DNA from: Verrucomicrobiaceae bacterium TMED86 | GTDB taxonomy: Bacteria > Verrucomicrobiota > Verrucomicrobiia > Verrucomicrobiales > Akkermansiaceae | DNA length: 36,131 nucleotides | Assembly: GCA_002172625.1 (NCBI GenBank) | Contig: NHEN01000025.1 | Location: 1-36,131 of the forward strand | Reading direction: 5' to 3' | Shown: one piece after another, positions 25,701 through 33,235 of the stretch | How positions within the stretch are numbered: the first letter of the stretch is position 1 | How the letters are laid out: every line of letters begins with the position of its first letter | The notes under the pieces: generated by a model | Database searches by the model: none | What the model saw: the letters and a program-made list of their open reading frames with translations, nothing else | What the model was told of the DNA's origin: nothing | Translations under genes and position numbers: made by a program

Positions 25701-26422
25701 AAGCCATTCTGTCATCGACCCGGGATATTGGATTCGGAAGTAAAGGAGTCACTCCTTATCCGAGACTGCTAAGTAAGGACAATCGCGATTACCTTGGAGA
25801 TCGGATTAATGAGGCTGCCTATGATGGGTTCCGGAGTCTGCAGGTTGACGAAATCGATGCCCTTGCCGAAGCGATTGTATACGAGGTGAAAACAAGAGCG
25901 CCCTTCTTTGGGCTTGCTGACTTTGTGAATCGCAGGCTGACCATGGATGAAACAGGTAGAGAGGGCGCAATCGAAGCTGCGATCTATCGGGCCGGAATCA
26001 ACGATACCCTCATTTCGGAGTATCCAATCAACCGGGATTATGAATTGCCGGATGTCAATCTGGTTGTGCCCGGCCAAGCAAATATTTCGGATTCCACTCG
26101 TCTCAGACAGGTAGATAAGCCTCCCTCAACAGCTTGGGGTATTCCGGGTTACCTGACCCAAGGTGATGTGTTGCAAATTATTGGTTCAACCCTTTCGGCG
26201 AGATCAGATAGTTTTGTGATTCGCTCATACGGAGAGTCAAAGGACGTGAGTGGAAAGATTCAGGCCCGGGCTTGGTGCGAAGCGAGAGTGCAGCGCACGC
26301 CTGCGCCAATGAATCCTGACAGAGAGGGCTTGAATCCCGAAGCGGTCAGTGGCAGCACCGTGGATTTCGGTCGTCGATTCCGGATGGTATCCTTCCGGTG
26401 GTTGGGTAAGGATGAAGTCTAA
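22769..26422 (+). CDS. Verru_Chthon cassette protein A-like giant pseudopilin
   Basis: The protein of about 1217 residues starts with a short basic leader and one hydrophobic helix (RPGFALIATISVLLLLTLVAVAFLSLSALTVRTARDDWAREEARANARLGLMIAFGELQ), as in PilX-type minor pilins, followed by a very large exported domain. Length, N-terminus and the ending RRFRMVSFRWLGKDEV match what I recall of Verru_Chthon cassette protein A (TIGR02600), a family confined to Verrucomicrobia and relatives. These are thought to belong to type II secretion/type IV pilus-like assemblies; no function has been shown. The ATG at 22769 is chosen because the pilin-like leader starts there. The usual cassette partners B, C and D are not next to it here. 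Confidence 0.85.
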   Translation: MKLQRVSPFRPGFALIATISVLLLLTLVAVAFLSLSALTVRTARDDWAREEARANARLGLMIAFGELQREMGPDRRISASASILDREPGSLEIDGVEHPNWLGVFSTVYEGNQNGSPWTRDDEYNGGMADARGGTAYRARDVVKGYLVSGNEGGKGKMSGKRKFLDAINANLGNGDEQVNIVGPGSVNNLDDQVFVKRVSTEKEKLLPNGTRDYRDLGGYGFWIGSLGAKAAVSVADTHREEMIDGKGGGIQRLINAQDVEAAVIDGIADVVEDEAAKLITLNTMALVHPRNKEAIKDNFHNITGYSRGVLANVRDGGLKRDLTAYILSDGSIPDLSSEAAHYQGLDDEDFLVGPINEKMAGLRGFDWDSARYKEIAPTFGVFREWFLFSQTNSFNRQTMDQVTPERWKNPPSANDGDGFYDRTNKSTVAFTPFTKPNITPLLTEANMYYNVGYKKLGSGTTAKYRLSLCMYPRVALWNPYSVDLKVPAMTCQLFVNGNKRIEVTTASGLKYQNIYFGQTGAPPGQPGRQSGNLSGMIFMQIPSSNIPAGQSLVFSPSVSAPLDAINFSNNRLSANVAPSASRCFYQDYIGQQRVRGQFRSDLQLDGPPTSVREVPDTGKINGADNYMVSLRLNEGRTNINYSTFAQLPLFSVANISLQAGGSDELPLELITSFPATDITTGFDQLPEPSVFTRDGFRLRWWKETQSNILNSGKLTKTDGAHLQTAALGTWNLRGAYYTRTPFDNVSDTPPYFHGVYMRDFPDTEVTFSDMTPVKRKGLNTTFPFTSPNAGPSGLIAFELPSKDVGLPSISYLRHLKLSEFAWHPSYAIGNSLVDPRVERTGTSPILDGSSEQKYTGWNGYFLGRGSRGGSKFEGEYWAWLIRTILFDTMKESNLIYDQSFELNFNLWDDFFVSTGTINQKQRFADDPGANPLPNGRFGVFDGGEDLSGDLLDFHRAASRLSLEGAFDVHSTSKQAWKAILSSTRDIGFGSKGVTPYPRLLSKDNRDYLGDRINEAAYDGFRSLQVDEIDALAEAIVYEVKTRAPFFGLADFVNRRLTMDETGREGAIEAAIYRAGINDTLISEYPINRDYELPDVNLVVPGQANISDSTRLRQVDKPPSTAWGIPGYLTQGDVLQIIGSTLSARSDSFVIRSYGESKDVSGKIQARAWCEARVQRTPAPMNPDREGLNPEAVSGSTVDFGRRFRMVSFRWLGKDEV

Positions 26423-26570
26423 TCTCTTCATCGGAATCTAATTTTAGTTCCTTGGACAAAGCAGCTTGCTGATGAGTGACAGCGTTTGGGCGCCAAGTCC
26501 TACTAATTATCCAAAGGTGAATTTCTCAAGGACCGAGCGATAATGAAACTTAATCTGGAGATTGTAACCA

Positions 26571-27374
26571 ATGATGAAGGCCATCTTACTGCTATCACTT
26601 CTTCTGCCCCTTGTTGTCACGGGGCAGGAAAAACTACCTCCAAAGTATCTGCGATTCGTTCCTCTGGGTGAATTGCCTCCGTGGAAGGAAGAGATTCGAG
26701 AAGACCGAAGAATCCAGTCTCCGCCCGAGCCTGGACAGATGCCTCCGAGTGAGATTGAGGTTAATGGAGGCGATCTTAATGGATTTGGTGGGAACCTCTA
26801 TTTGAGGAGACTGACGAATTATTACTCGGTCGCCGGAGAGCAGCAGAGGTTGGAAATTCTGGAGAAAGGGGGAGATCCACCGTGGATTAGCCATGCCATG
26901 CCGACGGCATCACACACGCTGGCGATCCTCTTTCGAGATCTTCAGGAAATGACTTGGCTCAAACCAGTCGTGAAAATCGTAAGAGATGATCTGCAGGCCT
27001 TTCCTTTGGGGTCGATGCGTCTGGTGAATGTCTCTCATCTGGAAATTGCGGTGAAAGTCGGGGATCAAGATCCGGTTTTCATTAAGGCCGGCGAGTCGGG
27101 TCAGCAGAAATTGAAAGAGGGGAGAAATCTCGTGAGGGTTGATGTGATTGATCCAGATGGTGGCAACAAAATGATCTTTCAAAATGACTTTTCGATACGA
27201 AAGGGACAGCGAGTACAGAGTTTTGTCTTTAAATCGCAGGGTTTGGTCGCCAGTCGCCCGGTGCGCTTCACCTATGAGATTGATCGCTTTCAGGATCCCC
27301 AATCCCTCTTTAAATCCCAACCCCCCCCGACGGTGGAGCCCAAGATCGCTCCTGCCGAGGCAGAAGGGTCCTAA
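26571..27374 (+). CDS. Exported protein, first of two tandem paralogs with an RF-x-PLGELPP motif
   Basis: The 267-residue protein has a signal peptide (MKAILLLSLLLPLVVTGQ) and begins its mature part with KYLRFVPLGELPPWKEEIREDRRIQSPPEPGQMPP. Further on it shares with the next gene MTWLKPVVKIVRDDLQAFPLGSMRLVNVS, a VFIKAGE stretch and MIFQNDFSIRKGQRVQSFVF. The pattern suggests a beta-sandwich periplasmic protein. The C-terminal tail is proline-rich. GGAG lies 9 nt before the ATG pair. I know of no function. It follows the cassette A gene by 148 nt on the same strand and may serve the same envelope assembly. Confidence 0.75.
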   Translation: MMKAILLLSLLLPLVVTGQEKLPPKYLRFVPLGELPPWKEEIREDRRIQSPPEPGQMPPSEIEVNGGDLNGFGGNLYLRRLTNYYSVAGEQQRLEILEKGGDPPWISHAMPTASHTLAILFRDLQEMTWLKPVVKIVRDDLQAFPLGSMRLVNVSHLEIAVKVGDQDPVFIKAGESGQQKLKEGRNLVRVDVIDPDGGNKMIFQNDFSIRKGQRVQSFVFKSQGLVASRPVRFTYEIDRFQDPQSLFKSQPPPTVEPKIAPAEAEGS

Positions 27375-27445
27375 TTTTTCGTCCAGCATGATTACCGGAA
27401 TCTTTGTCTGGATACCCTCTTGGTCGATATGCTAAACCACAGCTG

Positions 27446-28174
27446 ATGATGAAACGCCTACTGATTCTCTCTCTTTGTTTGACTTGGACATCCAGCGCGC
27501 AAGAGGCGCCGAGTAAAAACGTGCGCTTTCTTCCATTGGGAGAGTTACCTCCCTTTAAGCAGATCATAGGAACGGATCGTCGAAAACAGGGAGAACACCC
27601 CAAAGGTTCCATGCCTCCGGAGGGGACTGTCCTGATGACCGAACCCGGAGAGGGAACACCTTTGGGTTTGCGTTTAAAAACCTTTACGAAGTCTTTAAAA
27701 ATCAAGGCATCCGCAAAAGGGGTGGAGATTTACGAAGGAGGGAAAGTGGCCGGCGAGCCTTGGTTTAAAAGTCGATTTCCGGCTCAAAAGCAGGCTTTGT
27801 TCGTGCTTTGCAAGGACAATGCGACGATGACCTGGGAGAAGCCCCAAGTGAAAGTTTTGCCGGAAGATGTTCGCTCTTTTCCACTTGGGACAATTCGTTT
27901 GGCCAACCTTTCTGATCGAGGAGTCGCCGTGATTATTGGTGATGAAAAGGCGTTTGCCGTAAAAGCGGGGGAGGTGGTTCTCAAGCCAATGAAGGCCGGG
28001 GAGGTTCTGGTGAAGTTAGCGGTGAAAGATGCCGGCGGAGCTTGGAGGACAATTCTTCAAAACAATTTGACCATGAGTAAGAAGGGTCGCATGCACGCCT
28101 TCTTCTATAAGGCTCAGACCAAGGATGCGAAGAAGACACCGGTGAAGTTCTTTTCCAAATTGGAAGGGGTATAG
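27446..28174 (+). CDS. Exported protein, second of two tandem paralogs with an RF-x-PLGELPP motif
   Basis: The 242-residue protein has a signal peptide (MKRLLILSLCLTWTSSAQ) and a mature start (NVRFLPLGELPPFKQIIGTDRRKQGEHPKGSMPPEG) that matches the preceding gene segment by segment. Shared later are MTWEKPQVKVLPEDVRSFPLGTIRLANLS, AFAVKAGE and TILQNNLTMSKKGRMHAFFYKAQ. It lacks the proline-rich tail. The ATG at 27446 begins the signal peptide; the ORF-track start at 27404 is upstream of it. The pair arose by tandem duplication followed by considerable divergence. Function unknown. Confidence 0.75.
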   Translation: MMKRLLILSLCLTWTSSAQEAPSKNVRFLPLGELPPFKQIIGTDRRKQGEHPKGSMPPEGTVLMTEPGEGTPLGLRLKTFTKSLKIKASAKGVEIYEGGKVAGEPWFKSRFPAQKQALFVLCKDNATMTWEKPQVKVLPEDVRSFPLGTIRLANLSDRGVAVIIGDEKAFAVKAGEVVLKPMKAGEVLVKLAVKDAGGAWRTILQNNLTMSKKGRMHAFFYKAQTKDAKKTPVKFFSKLEGV

Positions 28175-28385
28175 TTGATCGAGTGGTTGTAGCTGATCCC
28201 GGGATTTTTGGAGCGCGCTGCCCGAAGACCGGTTGCCTTGTTCGCGAAGATCGGGGTCAGAGAGCAGATGGGCTCTGGCTCCTAGTGCCATCCACTTGTG
28301 TGATCGCCGAGGATTTGTCGTGGTGTTTTTCCCCTCGACGTTGCGAAATTGCTGGGCGATTGTCTGCCTTCCTAAGTCATCAACT

Positions 28386-29726
28386 ATGAGAACTTTATCC
28401 ATCATCGTCTCTGTCATCGCGGCCCTGCCGCTCTCCCTGTTCGCTCAAGGTCCCGTGCAGCAGTTTCAATCTGCTTGTATGGCTGCCGAAAAAAATAAGA
28501 AGGACGTGATGGTGGTATTCTCTGGTTCTAGCTGGAATAAACAGAGTGAACAATTCGAGAAAGAGGTCATCGGAGCCGAGGCCTTCAAAAAACAGGCTGA
28601 TGAGCTTTTCGTTCGGGTCGTTTTTGATTTCCCTCGCGAGCGGGAAAAGACGGACACGAAATTATTGGAGTTCCGTATGAAATATAAAGTGCGCCAAATG
28701 CCCAGCGTTGTCTTGTTGGACCCGGCCGGGCGTCCATTTGGCTATGCCGGATTTATGCGGGGAGGGGCGGAGGAATTCTGGAAGCGGATGAAAGAGATGG
28801 TGGATCTCAGAGTGAAACGCGATGAGTTGTTTGCCAAAGGAAGATCCAAGAAAGGCTTGGAACGCGCCAAGTTGCTGGTAGAGGGGTTGGAATTGTTGCC
28901 GAGTCAGGTTGTGCGTGATTTTTATGTGTTGGAGATGGCCGATATCGCCAAGGCCGACCCTGCGGGAAAAACGGGATTCATTGCCAAGGTAGAAAAAGAG
29001 GAGGCTCTGAAAAGAGAGCAGACATATTATCAAGCGCTTTTCCGGGAGAAGAAATATGATGAAATCATCAAGGTCTCAACCGAGGCGGCCCAGGAGGCGA
29101 GTGGCGAGGATTCACAGCGACTTTCCCTCTATGCGATTCAGGCCCTTGCTACTCTGGAGAAGTTTGATCAGGCGAAGAATGCAATCGATACCATGGCCTT
29201 GATTGCTCCGGATTCGACCTTGGGCAAGCGGGCGCCGCAATACCATCAGGCAGTTGAGCGCATGAAAGCCCGTGCCCAAAAAATGAAAGAAGCCAAGACG
29301 GCCAAGCCGATGGTGAAAAAGAGAACCGGTCCGATCGTTTCCAAGCCGGTGGCAATAGTGAGCGATATTAACGAGTTGAAAGAGGAAGCCGTGATGCTGG
29401 AGAAGCAGGCTCTGGAGGCTGCCAAAAAGGAGAATGAACTCAGCAAACAGGTTGCTGACCGCAAGTCGAAAATGGCTGCGCTCGAAAAGGAATTGGCTGT
29501 TTTGAAAGAGGAGGAGGCGAAATCAAAAGGAGAATTGGAAAAGGCTGTTGCTGAGCTCAGCAAGTTGGCAACCAAGGCTCAGGCGATGAAAGATGTCATC
29601 GAAAATCATGAGGCGATGGAAGCCCGCAAGCGCCAGGTGAAAGAGCTGGAGGAAAAGGCCAAAAAGCTGAAGAAGGAAGCCGATGATCTGAAGGGGAATT
29701 CCCAGAAGCTCAAAAAATCCGAATAA
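28386..29726 (+). CDS. Exported thioredoxin-fold protein without CxxC and with a coiled-coil tail
   Basis: After a signal peptide (MRTLSIIVSVIAALPLSLFAQG) comes a thioredoxin-like domain to about residue 140: KDVMVVFSGSSWNKQSEQFEKEVI, where the usual CxxC would fall at SSWNKQS, then LFVRVVFDFPRE and the cis-proline loop VRQMPSVVLLDPAGRPFGYAG. The active-site cysteines are absent, so this domain should not be a disulfide oxidoreductase. A helical repeat region (TPR-like, about 230-300) follows, then about 100 residues of strong coiled coil rich in K, E and A. The total is 446 residues. The ORF track starts earlier, at 28233, without a signal peptide at that start. It lies 211 nt after the second paralog. 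A binding or scaffold role in the periplasm is inferred. Confidence 0.78.
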   Translation: MRTLSIIVSVIAALPLSLFAQGPVQQFQSACMAAEKNKKDVMVVFSGSSWNKQSEQFEKEVIGAEAFKKQADELFVRVVFDFPREREKTDTKLLEFRMKYKVRQMPSVVLLDPAGRPFGYAGFMRGGAEEFWKRMKEMVDLRVKRDELFAKGRSKKGLERAKLLVEGLELLPSQVVRDFYVLEMADIAKADPAGKTGFIAKVEKEEALKREQTYYQALFREKKYDEIIKVSTEAAQEASGEDSQRLSLYAIQALATLEKFDQAKNAIDTMALIAPDSTLGKRAPQYHQAVERMKARAQKMKEAKTAKPMVKKRTGPIVSKPVAIVSDINELKEEAVMLEKQALEAAKKENELSKQVADRKSKMAALEKELAVLKEEEAKSKGELEKAVAELSKLATKAQAMKDVIENHEAMEARKRQVKELEEKAKKLKKEADDLKGNSQKLKKSE

Positions 29727-29730
29727 GGAG

Positions 29731-30639
29731 ATGGGCTCGGTCTTTTTGAAATCGCTTTTATTTTTGCTGATTGCGAGCCCTTTGGTGGCGGCGTGGAATT
29801 CCGATCTTGGAACTGCCCAAAAAACCGCGGAGAAGGAAAAGAAGGCGCTCTATTTGGTGTTTGTCTCCACCGATTCTTCGGGAGCCTGCCAACAGCTGGA
29901 GAGGCGCATTCTCTCGTCCGAGAAGTTTCAATCCCTGGTAGAAGAGAAGTTTGTTCTGGTCAAAGTGGATCTGCCCTTGAAAAAGCGTCTTCAGAAGGAA
30001 AATCACCAGAGGATGTTGGATTTAGCGAGGCGGTTTGGAGTCGGGGGCGTTTTTCCGACTTCCTTTTACCTCGATGCCGGCGGGCGGCCTTTTCATCAGG
30101 AGAATGGTGTCTTGCCAGGAGGTCCGGAAAAATATGCGGGTCATCTGTTGGGGATTCTTCAGAAGAGAGAGACGCGAGATGAAGGTCTGAGAGCGGCTTC
30201 AAAAATGTCAGGCCTGAAAAAGGCCCGTGCACTGGTTCATCTCTTAAAGCCCTTGTCGGATGAAGTGGTCTTGAATTTCTATGCCGAGCAGATGGATGAG
30301 CTGGCGGAATTGGATCCCGAAGACACCCTTAAGTTTCGAAAAGAAAAAGTGATCGGAAAGGCCTATGCTGATTTTGAGGAGGCCGTGAAAAAGGTGTTTC
30401 ACAAGGATAGCTACGATCAGGTGGTGACCTTGGTGGATGAGTTTATTGGGAAGCATGCCCCCGAAGGAGACTTGAGACAAAAGGTCTTATTCCGGAAGCT
30501 GGCGGCCCTCAACCACGGAGGTAATTTGGAGCCGGCAATCAAGGTTGCCGATGAGATCATCTCTATCGATAAAGAATCCTCTCATGGTCGTTTTTCCACT
30601 CAGATTAAGGAGAAGATTAAGAAGCGACTGGGCCGTTAA
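29731..30639 (+). CDS. Exported thioredoxin-fold protein, paralog of the preceding gene
   Basis: The 302-residue protein starts with a signal peptide (MGSVFLKSLLFLLIASPLVAAW). The thioredoxin-like part reads ALYLVFVSTDSSGACQQLERRILSSEKF, FVLVKVDLPLKKR and FGVGGVFPTSFYLDAGGRPF, with the cis-proline kept. Only one cysteine (SSGAC) remains at the active-site position. Its second half is helical and comparable to the preceding gene (LKKARALVHLLKPLSDEVVLNFYAEQMDELAELDP against ERAKLLVEGLELLPSQVVRDFYVLEMADIAKADP), but the coiled-coil tail is missing. It starts 4 nt after the preceding stop. AAGGAG abuts the ATG with no spacer, so translation probably depends on reinitiation. Confidence 0.78.
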   Translation: MGSVFLKSLLFLLIASPLVAAWNSDLGTAQKTAEKEKKALYLVFVSTDSSGACQQLERRILSSEKFQSLVEEKFVLVKVDLPLKKRLQKENHQRMLDLARRFGVGGVFPTSFYLDAGGRPFHQENGVLPGGPEKYAGHLLGILQKRETRDEGLRAASKMSGLKKARALVHLLKPLSDEVVLNFYAEQMDELAELDPEDTLKFRKEKVIGKAYADFEEAVKKVFHKDSYDQVVTLVDEFIGKHAPEGDLRQKVLFRKLAALNHGGNLEPAIKVADEIISIDKESSHGRFSTQIKEKIKKRLGR

Positions 30640-30642
30640 GAT

Positions 30643-31467
30643 CTAAAGAGGCCGGCCATAGGAGTCGCAGCGGTTGTGCCAACCGGCGCGCCAGCGTGAT
30701 TCTCCACGAGCGGGAGGTGAGTTCTTGATGCGGAGGTCGAGACGACGTTTTGCAGCGGCTCCAAATTCCCTGGCGGCAGCTTGTCCGGAGGGAACGTTTT
30801 TCATTTCCATGAGAACCCACATCAAGCCCCATCCCTGAGCGCCATATCTTTCTTTGGGGTTGGTTCCGTCTCCCTTGAAATTGACATAATCAACGAGGGC
30901 ATAGATCCCGTTTGGAGTCGTGGCGACCTTGTTGTAGTTGTCTTGAATGCGGGCTCGTTGATTGGCGGGTGCGGCCTGAAGAACTTTTGGAAGCGCAGCG
31001 CGGGATTTGAAGGCGATGAATTCCGTCTGAATGGTAATGTTTGCGGCGAGCCAATTGCGTAATCCGGTAAGCTTTGGGAAATTGGAGTCAGCTAGGAATG
31101 ACGCCCGGCTGTTCCAGGGGCAATCGGGAAGTGAAGCGACTGCGGGAGGCTGGGCTCCTTTGCTCCGGGCATAGCGCACGAATTCAGGAAAGGACTCGGT
31201 CCAGCGACCGTTAAAGCCCTTGGGATACCAAATAAAATGCCCAATTCCCATTGAGGGGAATTCCTCGCCAACATTCCAGGCGGTGAGCCCGCTGACTTTT
31301 CCGCCTGATTCGTTTTGCCAAATCTTACGGCCGATGCTCGATTTTTGAGCAGCGGTGAGCCTGAGCACATTCGAGTTTTGAGGCAAAGGCTTGGTGGAAA
31401 CCGATGGATCGGGAGCGCAGGCGGCGAATAGACAAGCGAGAGGAAGAAAGAAACAGGCAACTTGCAT
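30643..31467 (-). CDS. Putative lipoprotein of an uncharacterised lysozyme-like family
   Basis: About 274 residues from the ATG at 31467. The leader MQVACFFLPLACLFAAC has a good lipobox. The conserved-looking core is IGRKIWQNESGGKVSGLTAWNVGEEFPSMGIGHFIWYPKGFNGRWTESFPEFVRYARSKG, followed by ADSNFPKLTGLRNWLAANITIQTEFI and GAQGWGLMWVLMEM. I recall similar unnamed proteins in proteobacteria. The acidic residue in QNESGG beside an aromatic, glycine-rich segment is reminiscent of lysozyme-like folds, but that is only an impression. The ORF-track start at 31503 would collide with the divergent gene. It is convergent with the thioredoxin-like block, 3 nt apart. Confidence 0.65.
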   Translation of the reverse strand: MQVACFFLPLACLFAACAPDPSVSTKPLPQNSNVLRLTAAQKSSIGRKIWQNESGGKVSGLTAWNVGEEFPSMGIGHFIWYPKGFNGRWTESFPEFVRYARSKGAQPPAVASLPDCPWNSRASFLADSNFPKLTGLRNWLAANITIQTEFIAFKSRAALPKVLQAAPANQRARIQDNYNKVATTPNGIYALVDYVNFKGDGTNPKERYGAQGWGLMWVLMEMKNVPSGQAAAREFGAAAKRRLDLRIKNSPPARGESRWRAGWHNRCDSYGRPL

Positions 31468-31502
31468 AAAGAGGAGCTTGGGCTCAAAATCGAGCCATCG
31501 CA

Positions 31503-31913
31503 ATGGACAAAAACGAACTTTTAAAAGCGCTTACGCCCAATCTCTTTGATGTGGTAAAAATTCTTCTTACTGCTGTGGTGATTCTGGTGGTTACCAAATT
31601 ACAGCTGGTGAGTGACAAGCTTTCCGCTCTTCTCATTGCTCTGCCGCTGACTTCGATTCTCGCCATGATCTGGATGCGGCATGAAAGTAAGGTGAGCGAC
31701 CAGGCCGCTCGGGTCGAGAGTATCGCCAATCATGCCTATTATACCTTTTGGTTTGTCTTACCTACCATGCCGATGTTTCTCGTAATTCCCTGGATGCTGA
31801 AAAAGGGATACGGGTTCTATTTCACTCTTGGAGTCAACGCAGTGATGACCACGGCCTTGTTTTGGCTCCTGGTGATTACTTTGAAAAAGTTCACTTCGAT
31901 TGAGTTGATGTAG
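31503..31913 (+). CDS. DUF3147-like inner-membrane protein
   Basis: The 136-residue protein has four hydrophobic segments: residues about 17-35 (VVKILLTAVVILVVTKLQL), 40-57 (LSALLIALPLTSILAMIW), 80-97 (YYTFWFVLPTMPMFLVIPW) and 105-125 (FYFTLGVNAVMTTALFWLLVI). The arrangement and the 'SALLIALPLTSILAMIW' segment resemble DUF3147 proteins of unknown function. Divergent from the lipoprotein gene; its 3' end overlaps the convergent flavoprotein gene by 23 nt. Confidence 0.72.
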   Translation: MDKNELLKALTPNLFDVVKILLTAVVILVVTKLQLVSDKLSALLIALPLTSILAMIWMRHESKVSDQAARVESIANHAYYTFWFVLPTMPMFLVIPWMLKKGYGFYFTLGVNAVMTTALFWLLVITLKKFTSIELM

Positions 31914-33141
31914 ATTCTGCGATTGCCATCCCCGCGAGTCTTCCGGTGGTCCAGGCCGCCTGAAAGTTAAAGCCGCCGGTAATGCCATCAATATCGAGAA
32001 CCTCTCCGGCAAAGTAGAGCCCGGTGTGCTCTTTGCTTTCCATGCTTTTGAGCTGCACGTCATCGAGAGAAACGCCGCCGCAGGTGACGAATTCATCTTT
32101 GTTGAGGCTTTTTCCATCCACGGAAAATTTCGCCTGAACCAACTCCTTTGCAAGAGTCTGACTTTGGAGTTTTGTGATCTTGGACCAAGTCGAGGAATCG
32201 AGGATGCCGGAGGTTTCGCACATTCTCTGCCAGAGTCGTTTACTAATGCCGACGATGGGGCTTCGCTTGCTTATTTTCCAAACGCCATGATCGCGACGAT
32301 GTTGGTGGAACATTTCTTGCACGGATTCCAGGCTTTCGCTTCCGGTCCAGTTGATCGTCACGGAGAACCGGTAATTGGATTGGGAGAGGTCACGAGCGCC
32401 CCACGCGGATATTTTAAGGATGGCCGGGCCACTCAATCCCCAATGGGTGATCAATAGGGGGCCTTCGCTTTGGTGGGTTTCGGTAGAGGCGGTGGCGTGG
32501 GGGACTGAGACTCCTTGCAGGCCGTGGATGCGAGGATCGCTGATTTTAAAAGTAAATAGAGAGGGGACGGGAGAACTGAGATCGTGGTTGAGGTTTTCTG
32601 CGGGAATACGAGCATCCTTACTTCGGATTCCTCCGGTTGCGACGAGGATATTTCGAGCTGTGAAATGATCTCCGGTTGAGGTGAATAGTTCGTAGGTTTG
32701 ATCGCTTTGATGAAGCTGGGTCACGCCGCAATGGGTGCGCCATTTAATTCCCAAATCGTTTGCGGATTTGGTAAGACAATCGATGATGGTGTGCGAGTTA
32801 TCGGTAGTCGGAAACATGCGTCCATCTTCTTCCGTTTTTAGTTCCACCCCGTGATCTTCAAACCAAGTGATCGTATCGGCAGGCTGCCAGCGGTGAAAGG
32901 GTCCGATAAGGTTTCGGTGTCCCCGGGGGTAATTTTTGGCCAAGTCTTTGGGGTCGAAACATTGGTGGGTCACGTTGCACCGGCCTCCTCCGGAGATTCT
33001 TACCTTGGTGAGGATTTCCGGACCTTTTTCCAAAATGAGAATCTTTGGCGTGCCAAACTCGGCAGCAGTGATGGCTCCAAAAAAACCTGCCGCTCCGCCA
33101 CCGATGACGATGAGATCGTAATATTGTTCGGAACGGCTCAT
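31891..33141 (-). CDS. HI0933/BaiN-family NAD(P)/FAD-dependent oxidoreductase
   Basis: The 416-residue flavoprotein starts with a dinucleotide-binding motif (YDLIVIGGGAAGFFGAITAAE) and the family signature LEKGPEILTKVRISGGGRCNVTHQCFDP. The aminotransferase-unrelated HI0933 landmarks follow: YPRGHRNLIGPFHRW, GRMFPTTDNSHTIIDCL, NILVATGG, ITHWGLSGPAILKISAWGA, and the C-terminal VTCGGVSLDDVQLKSMESKEHTGLYFAGEVLDIDGITGGFNFQAAWTTGRLAG. Members include BaiN, linked to bile-acid dehydroxylation, but most are housekeeping enzymes of unknown substrate. Length matches the family. It overlaps the convergent membrane gene. Confidence 0.9.
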   Translation of the reverse strand: MSRSEQYYDLIVIGGGAAGFFGAITAAEFGTPKILILEKGPEILTKVRISGGGRCNVTHQCFDPKDLAKNYPRGHRNLIGPFHRWQPADTITWFEDHGVELKTEEDGRMFPTTDNSHTIIDCLTKSANDLGIKWRTHCGVTQLHQSDQTYELFTSTGDHFTARNILVATGGIRSKDARIPAENLNHDLSSPVPSLFTFKISDPRIHGLQGVSVPHATASTETHQSEGPLLITHWGLSGPAILKISAWGARDLSQSNYRFSVTINWTGSESLESVQEMFHQHRRDHGVWKISKRSPIVGISKRLWQRMCETSGILDSSTWSKITKLQSQTLAKELVQAKFSVDGKSLNKDEFVTCGGVSLDDVQLKSMESKEHTGLYFAGEVLDIDGITGGFNFQAAWTTGRLAGMAIAESTSTQSK

Positions 33142-33235
33142 GATGACGGCAGAACTATGGATAAAATGAGTTAAATACCAGAGTGCAAATTGTCTTTGGA
33201 CGAATTATAGAGAGGGGGTGCAGGGAGATGTCTTC

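Noticed and set aside
28175-28385. 211-nt gap before the first thioredoxin-like gene, with the ORF track extending that gene back to 28233
   Set aside because: The upstream codons precede the signal peptide and read as non-coding; no repeat, terminator or promoter could be supported in the gap.
30650-30657. GGCCGGCC palindrome in the end of the lipoprotein gene
   Set aside because: An 8-bp GC palindrome is expected by chance and lies within coding sequence; no function implied.
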